A stretch of DNA of 21,290 nt, taken from NCBI GenBank assembly GCA_020852535.1, contig JADZAO010000012.1, positions 1-21,290 on the forward strand. The letters are read 5' to 3'. This stretch comes from Paracoccaceae bacterium. Lineage in GTDB: Bacteria > Pseudomonadota > Alphaproteobacteria > Rhodobacterales > Rhodobacteraceae. The position numbers were made by a program, and so were the translations under genes. The notes beneath the pieces are model-generated. The model made no database searches, had not been told where the DNA came from, and saw only the letters and a list, made by a program, of their open reading frames with translations. This document shows, one piece after another, positions 7,593-13,993 of the stretch (the first letter of the stretch is position 1; every line of letters begins with the position of its first letter).

Positions 7593-7802
7593 ATGATAAG
7601 AGCCATAGCCAGACTCCCCGCTATCTACATAACCTGCGGCTATTGCCAAACCTCGATTGAATCCACCCTGAACGCTCTATCTTATACGAGCACCGTCAGC
7701 ATCCACCTCGCCAACAGAACCGTCATCGGTTCGACCACACCTACAGCGCGGTTCAAAACCCTCAAAAAAGTCAATTTTACGGCCTCGGTCGTCGGGACCT
7801 AA
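7593..7802 (+). CDS. Small HMA-domain protein, diverged CopZ-like copper chaperone
   Basis: 69-residue protein with the outline of a heavy-metal-associated (HMA) domain, as in the copper chaperone CopZ, which delivers Cu(I) to CopA. The metal motif is TCGYC (C15 and C18), close to the usual TCGHC. Helix 1 (TSIESTLNAL), strand 2 (TVSIHLANRTV) and a C-terminal FTASVV align with family patterns. Odd features: about four extra residues precede the motif, and the conserved Gly before the last strand (K-x-x-G-F/Y) is Asn here. Transcribed away from copA, with no obvious CueR site of its own and a weak ribosome-binding site. An upstream in-frame ATG at 7539 exists, but the extra 18 residues do not look like part of the domain. 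It may be functional or decaying; homology was judged by eye. Confidence 0.62.
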   Translation: MIRAIARLPAIYITCGYCQTSIESTLNALSYTSTVSIHLANRTVIGSTTPTARFKTLKKVNFTASVVGT

Positions 7803-7827
7803 CGAGCGAAGTATCCCAAAGGCAGTG

Positions 7828-7935
7828 TTGCATAGTCGCACATGTGGATAAAAACGTCACAAACTCAACATGCTTAAGCCTTGTCACGGACTAATCCTGT
7901 AGACACTAACATAACAAACGACAAAACTATGCAAC
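7828..7935. repeat. 10-bp inverted repeat flanking an intergenic segment
   Basis: GTTGCATAGT at 7828-7837 and its exact complement ACTATGCAAC at 7926-7935 bound a segment of 108 bp in all. The left side reads GGCAGTGTTGCATAGTCGC (from 7822), which loosely recalls insertion-sequence ends of the 'GGC-C/A-TGTTGCA' kind. No transposase or target duplication is visible. One 10-bp pair at this distance could arise by chance in 21 kb. Confidence 0.4.
7844..7852 (-). promoter_or_regulatory. Perfect DnaA-box 9-mer
   Basis: TTATCCACA on the minus strand, identical to the strongest E. coli DnaA box. It lies alone between the CopZ-like gene and the small Q-rich ORF, inside the inverted repeat at 7828-7935. 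I found no other perfect copy in the window. A single box could be a DnaA regulatory site or chance. Confidence 0.35.
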
Positions 7936-7952
7936 GGTGAAGAGATCAACCA

Positions 7953-8081
7953 ATGACAAAGGAACCCACCACCCAACAAGGCAGCACGCAATCCCCCTCG
8001 CAACAACAGCAAGGCAGCTCCGCGCCTTTCCAACAGCAAGGAACCCCAAAGCCGATCATCCACGACTGGGCCTCAATCTGA
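7953..8081 (+). CDS. Putative 42-residue Gln/Ser-rich small protein
   Basis: An ATG-to-TGA frame of 42 residues: a polar low-complexity body rich in Gln, Ser, Thr and Pro (QQ, QQQQ and QQQ runs), ending in the less repetitive tail KPIIHDWASI. A purine-rich GAAGAGA (7939-7945) lies about 8 bases before the ATG and could serve as a ribosome-binding site. It lies alone between the CopZ-like gene and ndk. I do not recognise the family. The alternative frame from a GTG at 7937 runs into ndk antisense and is less likely. Expression is unproven; the ordered tail is the main reason to keep it. Confidence 0.42.
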   Translation: MTKEPTTQQGSTQSPSQQQQGSSAPFQQQGTPKPIIHDWASI

Positions 8082-8097
8082 AAGATTGGTACGCTTT

Positions 8098-8128
8098 AAA
8101 AAAATTAGAGACCAGCCACCAGACTAAT
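8098..8128 (-). terminator. Weak candidate terminator downstream of ndk
   Basis: On the minus strand ATTAG (8128-8124) can pair with CTAAT (8108-8104), followed by seven T (8104-8098). The stem is only five A/T-rich pairs with a 15-base loop, so this is a weak call, but its place about 35 bp past the ndk stop is right. Confidence 0.3.
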
Positions 8129-8164
8129 CGCGTTGCATTTCAAGCGACCCCTTCAGGCCAAGGC

Positions 8165-8587
8165 TCAGCCTACCAATTCGAGATTCGAAAAATAGAACGC
8201 AATCTCGCGAGCAGCGGCCTCGGGACTGTCCGAACCATGGACCGAGTTCTCGCCGACTGACAGGGCAAATTCCTTGCGGATAGTACCTTCGGCAGCATCC
8301 GCCGGATTGGTGGCACCCATCACTTCACGGTTTTTCAGTATTGCTCCTTCACCTTCCAGCACCTGTACAACGACCGGCTCCGAAGCCATAAACTCGCAAA
8401 GCTCGTCATAAAAGCCACGCTTAGCATGCTCGGCATAGAACTGACCCGCCTGCTTCCGCGTTAAGTGGATGCGCTTTTGCGCTACAATACGTAGGCCAGC
8501 TTTTTCAAACTTGGCATTGATCTTACCGGTCAGATTGCGTTTGGTGGCGTCAGGCTTGATAATCGACAGCGTGCGTTCAATAGCCAT
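8165..8587 (-). CDS. ndk: Nucleoside diphosphate kinase
   Basis: 140-residue cytosolic enzyme that transfers the gamma-phosphate from ATP to nucleoside diphosphates through a phosphohistidine. The N-terminus MAIERTLSIIKPDA and the active-site NSVHGSDS (catalytic His about residue 117) are both clear, and the length is standard. The ATG at 8587 is chosen because GGAGA lies eight bases upstream and the product starts at the usual position; the reading frame extends 24 more codons upstream to 8659, but that part is not family-like. Transcribed divergently from the ABC-F gene across a 217-bp gap. Confidence 0.97.
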   Translation of the reverse strand: MAIERTLSIIKPDATKRNLTGKINAKFEKAGLRIVAQKRIHLTRKQAGQFYAEHAKRGFYDELCEFMASEPVVVQVLEGEGAILKNREVMGATNPADAAEGTIRKEFALSVGENSVHGSDSPEAAAREIAFYFSNLELVG

Positions 8588-8611
8588 TGCGGATGTCTCC
8601 ATGAAAAGGGA

Positions 8612-8629
8612 CGCGGAGAAGATTCCGCG
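8612..8629 (-). repeat. GC-rich hairpin in the ndk leader
   Basis: CGCGGA (8612-8617) and TCCGCG (8624-8629) form a perfect 6-bp stem with a 6-base loop, about 25 bases upstream of the ndk ATG. There is no T-tract, so it is not a terminator. It might be an mRNA 5' structure; significance unknown. Confidence 0.3.
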
Positions 8630-8804
8630 CCTGATATTGATGCGCGCGTCTCGTAACACGCATGTGTCAGCTTGAAAAGCCGACAGCGCCGCCTCCCTCG
8701 CGAGCTGATAAACGAATTTTCACATATTGTGGCATCGGATTTACGTTGCCATTTACACGCTAGGACAGTTGACGTAGGTCCCCACTTCGGGCAAGCCCCA
8801 GCCC

Positions 8805-10652
8805 ATGTTAAAAATCGAAAACATCACATATTCTGTCGAAGGCCGTCCCCTATTCGAAGGCGCTTGTGCTACGATTCCCTATGGCCACAAGGTGGGCCTC
8901 GTCGGGAGAAACGGCGCCGGAAAGACAACTCTTTTCAACATAATACGAGGCGATCTTGTACTTGAAAGCGGCGACATATCGCTTCCTCCCCGCTCACGCA
9001 TCGGCGGCATAGCGCAAGAGGTACCCTCCTCCTCGACATCGCTCTTAGAAACCGTTCTGCAAGCCGATACCGAACGCAATTCACTACTTTCTGAGGCCGA
9101 AACTGCCACCGACCCGCATCGAATCGCAGAAATACAAGCCCGCCTAACCGATATCGACGCATGGTCCGCCGAGGCCAGAGCATCTAGTATTCTCAATGGC
9201 TTAGGATTCAATTCCGAAGCGCAACTGCGCCCCTGCTCGGATTTTTCGGGAGGCTGGCGCATGCGCGTCGCCCTCGCTGGCGTACTATTCTCGCAGCCCG
9301 ATCTGCTGCTCTTGGACGAGCCTACCAACTACCTCGACCTCGAAGGCGCACTCTGGCTCGAATCCTACCTTACGAAATACCCTCACACCGTCCTGATCAT
9401 CAGCCATGACCGCAGCCTTCTGAACCGTGCGGTCCAAGGAATTTTTCATCTCGATCAGAAAAAATTAACTTACTGGACGGGTCCTTACGACCAGTTCGCA
9501 CGTCAAATCGTCGAACGCCGCGCTGTCTTACAAGCCGAGGCCAAGAAACAAGAAGCGCGGCGGGCGCACCTACAATCTTTTGTTGATCGTTTCAAAGCAA
9601 AAGCATCCAAAGCCGTGCAAGCGCAATCTCGCGTAAAAATGCTCGAAAAAATGACGATAATTACCCCGCCCGAAGATGCAAAACGCGTAGTCTTCACCTT
9701 CCCCGCGCCTCAAGAACTGTCACCTCCCATCATTAACCTTGAAGGCGTATCGGTTGGCTATGGTGGCCCACCGATATTGAAAAAGCTTTCTCTTCGCATC
9801 GACCAAGACGATCGCATCGCGCTCCTAGGTCGAAACGGCGAAGGAAAATCAACTCTTTCTAAGCTGTTAGCAGGGAAACTTAAGCTAACAGAAGGACAAT
9901 TTACATCCTCGTCTAAATTAAGGATCGGCTACTTCGCCCAGCATCAGGTCGATGAACTCCAAATCGATGAAACACCCTTGCAACACGTCCAAAGCCTGCG
10001 TCCTGGGGAAGGTCAACCCCGCCTTCGTGCCCGCCTTGCAGGCTTTGGCCTCACGACCGACCAAGCGGAAACGACAGTCAGTCGCCTGTCGGGTGGCCAA
10101 AAAGCCCGTCTTTCCCTGCTGTTAGCAACGATAGACGCGCCCCATCTTCTCATCCTCGACGAACCAACAAATCACCTCGATATAGAAAGCCGCGAAGCGC
10201 TCATTGAGGCGCTCAACGAATATTCCGGCGCGGTCGTCCTCGTCAGCCACGACATGCATCTTCTCTCACTAGTAGCCGACCGTCTATGGCTGGTCAAAAA
10301 TGGAACTGTTACGCCCTATAACGAAGACCTTGATACTTATCACAAAATGATGCTTGCAGGCGAAGAAGGCACAAAAACCGACGCGAAAAAAAATGATACA
10401 ACAAAGAAAAAAAGTCGCGAAGAAATCCTCGCCCTGCGCTCTGAAGTACGTAAATGCGAAGATCGACTAACCAAGCTTAACGAGATGCGCGACAAGCTGG
10501 CCAAGAAACTGGCCGACCCCGAACTATACGAAAAAAACCGCAAGGGCGAATTTGAAACGTGGAACAGCAAATATACCGAGCTAATGGAGGCGCTTGACCG
10601 CGCCGAACTACTCTGGCTAACTGCGTCCAAGAAGCTAGAAAGTATTACATGA
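8805..10652 (+). CDS. ABC-F family ATPase (ribosome-associated, YheS/Uup-like)
   Basis: 615-residue protein with two ABC ATPase domains and no membrane helices, the ABC-F layout; members bind ribosomes and relieve or regulate translation stalling. Domain 1: Walker A GRNGAGKTT (34-42), signature FSGGWRMR and Walker B LLLLDEPTNYLD. Then a charged inter-domain linker (RRAVLQAEAKKQEARRAH and on). Domain 2: Walker A GRNGEGKST, signature LSGGQKAR, Walker B LLILDEPTNHLD. A Lys/Glu-rich tail from about residue 520 looks like a coiled coil. Both domains keep the catalytic Glu after the Walker B Asp. No clear Shine-Dalgarno precedes the ATG, but MLKIENITYSVEGRPLF is a normal N-terminus for the group. 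Overlaps the MarC gene by four bases. Which ABC-F subfamily it belongs to needs a tree. Confidence 0.94.
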   Translation: MLKIENITYSVEGRPLFEGACATIPYGHKVGLVGRNGAGKTTLFNIIRGDLVLESGDISLPPRSRIGGIAQEVPSSSTSLLETVLQADTERNSLLSEAETATDPHRIAEIQARLTDIDAWSAEARASSILNGLGFNSEAQLRPCSDFSGGWRMRVALAGVLFSQPDLLLLDEPTNYLDLEGALWLESYLTKYPHTVLIISHDRSLLNRAVQGIFHLDQKKLTYWTGPYDQFARQIVERRAVLQAEAKKQEARRAHLQSFVDRFKAKASKAVQAQSRVKMLEKMTIITPPEDAKRVVFTFPAPQELSPPIINLEGVSVGYGGPPILKKLSLRIDQDDRIALLGRNGEGKSTLSKLLAGKLKLTEGQFTSSSKLRIGYFAQHQVDELQIDETPLQHVQSLRPGEGQPRLRARLAGFGLTTDQAETTVSRLSGGQKARLSLLLATIDAPHLLILDEPTNHLDIESREALIEALNEYSGAVVLVSHDMHLLSLVADRLWLVKNGTVTPYNEDLDTYHKMMLAGEEGTKTDAKKNDTTKKKSREEILALRSEVRKCEDRLTKLNEMRDKLAKKLADPELYEKNRKGEFETWNSKYTELMEALDRAELLWLTASKKLESIT

Positions 10653-11263
10653 TCGAAACCGGATTCCTGATCAGCGCCTTTGCCACACTTTTTGTAGTGA
10701 TCGACCCACCAGGTCTTGTTCCGCTCTTTATAGTTCTAACGCAAGGTATAAGCGCCGACCATCGCCGTAACCTTGCCAAACGGGCCTGCATAATCGCTGC
10801 TATCCTCCTGACGTTGTTTGGACTTTTAGGCGAAAAACTCTTGGGATTAATAGGAATTTCTATGCCCGCCTTTCGCATCACAGGCGGGATCCTTCTCTTT
10901 ATTACTGCCCTCGACATGCTCTTCGAACGCCAAAGTCAGCGACGCGAGGAGCAAAAAACCGACCCTGATTGCGACCTCTCTGTCTTCCCCCTCGCAACCC
11001 CTCTGATCGCCGGTCCTGGAACTATAGCCACAATAATCTTGCTGGTCGGTAAGACGGAAAATTGGATAGCGACCGCCTTCGTCATCGGCCTGATGCTAGC
11101 GGCGATATTCACAACCTTCCTCTTCCTGCTCGCGGCCCCACGGCTGGAACATCTTCTCGGTCGCACAGGCATCGTAGTGATCAATCGCCTGCTTGGAATA
11201 CTGCTAGCCACACTCTCAGTCCAGTTCGTTATCGATGGTGTCAAAGGAGCCGGCCTGATCTAA
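10649..11263 (+). CDS. MarC-family (UPF0056) integral membrane protein
   Basis: 204-residue inner-membrane protein with about six hydrophobic helices, first segment ISAFATLFVVIDPPGLVPLF. The DPPGLVPLF and PLATPLIAGPGTIAT blocks, the latter opening the second half, are typical of the MarC/YhgN family. The two halves look like an inverted duplication, as in several transporter families; this is inference. The charged loop between helices 3 and 4 (around residues 92-110) is probably cytoplasmic. Despite the gene name in E. coli, a role in antibiotic resistance is not established and the substrate is unknown. ATG overlaps the ABC-F TGA (ATGA), so the two are coupled. A gene-free stretch follows. 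Confidence 0.92.
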   Translation: MIETGFLISAFATLFVVIDPPGLVPLFIVLTQGISADHRRNLAKRACIIAAILLTLFGLLGEKLLGLIGISMPAFRITGGILLFITALDMLFERQSQRREEQKTDPDCDLSVFPLATPLIAGPGTIATIILLVGKTENWIATAFVIGLMLAAIFTTFLFLLAAPRLEHLLGRTGIVVINRLLGILLATLSVQFVIDGVKGAGLI

Positions 11264-11780
11264 TCGCTCACAAAGCCAACGGCCCCCATCCGATCCGTCA
11301 AATAGCATCTGACCCGTTTCTGGATACTGGCCTCGATAATCGTCATCTCCACCCAGTCCGGCAAAACAACCCATTAACGCAATCGACGATTTCATCCGCC
11401 CCAATTAATATGATCTGATCAGAATCCATTTATCCGTCTTACATATTATATGGCTAAAGACTCATCGGTTCAGTCTGCCACAACCAAGAAACCGGCCGAT
11501 CCCGTTCCGCCGAAAAGCTGATTACGCCACAAGCTAAAAAGAGCAATGCGCTCGCAAGAACTAAGCAACGTATTGAACTCGACAAACCCAAACGAGATAG
11601 GTCATGTCAAAGTGATCCTGCATTAGATAAAGTTCGAAAGCCACGCACCGGCATGAACTGTCCTATGGTATTGAACAGACGGCGACAGCCCACCCCGACG
11701 GGCTTAACCAGATAGCGGTTTTCCCCGCCTACCAATTGAGATAGCTTGCCGAACAATAAGAATATGGAGGGCTAAGGCGA
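11264..11780. other. 517-bp stretch with no recognisable gene, upstream of lptF
   Basis: No frame of convincing coding character, no tRNA and no clear terminator. The only details seen are a TATTAT (11444-11449) without a matching -35, a 24-codon ATG frame at 11450-11521 that stops, and the lptF ribosome-binding region at its right end. In relatives I would expect pepA and holC between an ABC-F/ndk block and lptF; neither is detectable here even as a fragment. Confidence 0.5.
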
Positions 11781-12899
11781 GTGTCGAGATTCGACAGATA
11801 TCTGCTGTCGCAATTGCTTGCGCTGTTTTGCTTTTTTGCCCTAATCCTCATCGCTATTTACTGGATAAACCGCACGGTCGGCCTGTTTGATCAATTACTA
11901 AGTGACGGCCAGTCTGCCTTTGTTTTTATAGAATTTTCGTTACTGATTCTACCAAATCTCATACGTCTTGTGCTTCCCGTGGCGACTTTCGCCGCTGCCA
12001 TCTACGTCACCAATCGTCTAGTGCAAGAAAGCGAACTTCTAGTAATGCAGGCCACGGGACTTTCTCCGTTCCGGCTTGCCCGTCCAGTGGTCTATTTTGG
12101 CGTTATCGTCACCGTACTACATCTTGCACTAATGAATATTCTGGTACCGTGGAGCCTTGCGATGCTCACGACCCGCCAACAATCTGTATCTCAGGAGATG
12201 ACAGCACGCTTCATGAAGAAGGGCCAGTTCATGCAACCGGCCAAAGATGTAACACTCTACATTCGCGACTTTTCGTCTGCGGGGGAACTCATGGATGTTT
12301 TTCTGGCGGACGACCGTGACGAGAAGTTCCACATAATCTACAATGCCAAGCGAGCGCTTATCCTTCGCAGCGACAGCGGACCCAAGCTTCTGATGCTGGA
12401 GGGAACCTCACAACGGCTTGAACTAGATGGTCGCCGCAAGCTTTCCATCACCCGCTTTGACGATGCGACCTATGAACTTAGCGATGGTATGACATCGTCC
12501 GGTTCCCGCCGCGCCAACCCGCACGAAATGACAAGCCTCGCGATACTCTCGACGCAAAGCGGGCTTGATTGGACGCAACCCCAAACAGTCAATCAGGTAA
12601 CATGGGAGATTCACGGGCGCCTCAGCCAACCATTTCTCAGTCTTACCTCGGCGTTGCTGGGTTTTTCGGCGCTACTTCTAGGAGCCTTCAGCCGTTTTGG
12701 TTTATGGCGACAAATTCTTGGTGCTGTGCTTGGCCTAATCGTAATCCAAATGATCAGCACTTTAACCACTTCGATAGTTCTGCGACAGGCCTCAATGTGG
12801 CCAATTCTGTACATCGCGCCTTTTCTCGGCTGCCTTTCTGCAGCAGGTATTCTCTGGTTTTTGCAACGTACGCATAGACTAAAGGCTGCAATTCTATGA
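11781..12899 (+). CDS. lptF: LPS export permease LptF
   Basis: 372-residue inner-membrane subunit of the LptB2FG transporter, which extracts lipopolysaccharide and passes it to the periplasmic Lpt bridge. Starts with GTG; GGAGG (11766-11770) and AAGGCGA (11774-11780) lie upstream. The N-terminal SRFDRYLLSQL block followed by a long hydrophobic helix, two more helices by about residue 125, a periplasmic beta domain in the middle (about 135-265) and three C-terminal helices match the YjgP/YjgQ family. It opens the run lptF-lptG-lptD-surA-pdxA-rsmA, and its TGA overlaps the lptG ATG by four bases, consistent with stoichiometric co-production. The other subunits, LptB, LptC and LptA, are not in this window. 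Confidence 0.95.
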   Translation: MSRFDRYLLSQLLALFCFFALILIAIYWINRTVGLFDQLLSDGQSAFVFIEFSLLILPNLIRLVLPVATFAAAIYVTNRLVQESELLVMQATGLSPFRLARPVVYFGVIVTVLHLALMNILVPWSLAMLTTRQQSVSQEMTARFMKKGQFMQPAKDVTLYIRDFSSAGELMDVFLADDRDEKFHIIYNAKRALILRSDSGPKLLMLEGTSQRLELDGRRKLSITRFDDATYELSDGMTSSGSRRANPHEMTSLAILSTQSGLDWTQPQTVNQVTWEIHGRLSQPFLSLTSALLGFSALLLGAFSRFGLWRQILGAVLGLIVIQMISTLTTSIVLRQASMWPILYIAPFLGCLSAAGILWFLQRTHRLKAAIL

Positions 12900-13993
12900 C
12901 ATTGAATTTCTACATCGCCCGCCGCTTTCTATCAATGCTTCTGCGCATGCTTGGCATATTCTATGGCATCCTAATCCTAATCGATACAATCGATCAGCTT
13001 CGCAATACTAGCAACAAAGACGGCGGAGCCATTCTCGCATTGCATCTTGCCGCTCTGAACGTGCCCGAAAGTCTTTACCGCATCTTGCCCTTGATTGTGG
13101 TTTTGTCTGCCATCGCCCTTTTCGTCAGCCTTGCGCGCAACTCCGAACTAGTCGTTGTGCGCGCTGCGGGCCGTTCTGGCCTCGAATTCCTGATGGCCCC
13201 AGTACTCACAACGCTTCTAATAGGTCTACTCGCAGTCTCATTCCTGAATCCGCTCATCGCCACAACGACACGGGCCTATGAAAACATGCGAACCAATCTG
13301 GCAAACGAAGGGAAAAGCGTCTCCTTCTTCAACTCCAACGGGTTATGGATGCGCCAAGGCACCGATGACGGGCAGACGGTCATCAAAGCACAGCGCAGCA
13401 GTCAGGATGCTACAGAACTCTATAACGTAATGTTTTTGCGTTTCGACAAAGATGGAAATCCCGCCGAACGTATCGAGGCCGAGCGGGCAACCCTTGGTAA
13501 CGGCGCATGGCTACTAGACAAGGCGAAGCGTTGGGACCTAACCCGACACAACCCGGAAGCCAACGCGACACTTGAAACGAAAGATTATCGTTTTCCTTCC
13601 GACCTTACACCTGCAGGAATCAGGGACAGCTTCGGCAAGCCTTCTACAATCCCATTCTGGTCTTTACCCGATTACATCTCGAGTCTAGAACGCTCGGGGT
13701 TTTCTGCCCATCGGCATCAGATGTGGTTCCAAATGGAACTTGCTCAACCGCTGCTGCTTATAGCGATGGTTCTGGTCGCCGCAGGGTTTACAATGCGCCA
13801 TGCAAGATTTGGCAAGACTGGAACATTCGTCCTTTTCGCCGTGCTCAGTGGTTTTGCCATTTTCTTTCTGCGCAACTTCGCTCAGGTCTTGGGCGAAAAC
13901 GGCCAAATTCCGGTTTTACTCGCAGCTTGGAGCCCCCCTGTGGCAGCAACCCTGATAGCCCTAGGGCTTTTGTTGCATCTGGAGGACGGCTGA
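12896..13993 (+). CDS. lptG: LPS export permease LptG
   Basis: 365-residue partner of LptF in the LPS transporter. Same topology: N-terminal helix after LNFYIARRFL, helices at about 55-80 and 100-120, a periplasmic beta domain (about 130-265) and C-terminal helices from about 280. RNSELVVVRAAGRS (about 80-93) corresponds to the conserved coupling region that contacts LptB; assignment by comparison with LptF (ESELLVMQATGLS). ATGA overlap with lptF upstream, and its TGA shares one base with the lptD ATG (TGATG), so translation should be coupled through three genes. Confidence 0.95.
   Translation: MTLNFYIARRFLSMLLRMLGIFYGILILIDTIDQLRNTSNKDGGAILALHLAALNVPESLYRILPLIVVLSAIALFVSLARNSELVVVRAAGRSGLEFLMAPVLTTLLIGLLAVSFLNPLIATTTRAYENMRTNLANEGKSVSFFNSNGLWMRQGTDDGQTVIKAQRSSQDATELYNVMFLRFDKDGNPAERIEAERATLGNGAWLLDKAKRWDLTRHNPEANATLETKDYRFPSDLTPAGIRDSFGKPSTIPFWSLPDYISSLERSGFSAHRHQMWFQMELAQPLLLIAMVLVAAGFTMRHARFGKTGTFVLFAVLSGFAIFFLRNFAQVLGENGQIPVLLAAWSPPVAATLIALGLLLHLEDG

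Noticed and set aside
7937..8260. 107-codon GTG frame covering the Q-rich ORF and the end of ndk
   Set aside because: Half of it is antisense to ndk; the 42-codon ATG frame is shorter but does not conflict with a known gene.
11416..11440. Possible DnaA box (TTATCCGTC) in the gap upstream of lptF
   Set aside because: Only about seven of nine positions match and there is no cluster, so it does not support an origin here.
11450..11521. 23-residue ATG frame, followed by a longer open stretch in a shifted frame to about 11710
   Set aside because: No family recognised, no ribosome-binding site, and no firm sign that the two parts once formed one gene.
13723..13992. Extended N-terminus for LptD
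   Set aside because: It overlaps lptG in another frame and would place 90 residues before a clear signal peptide that starts at 13993.
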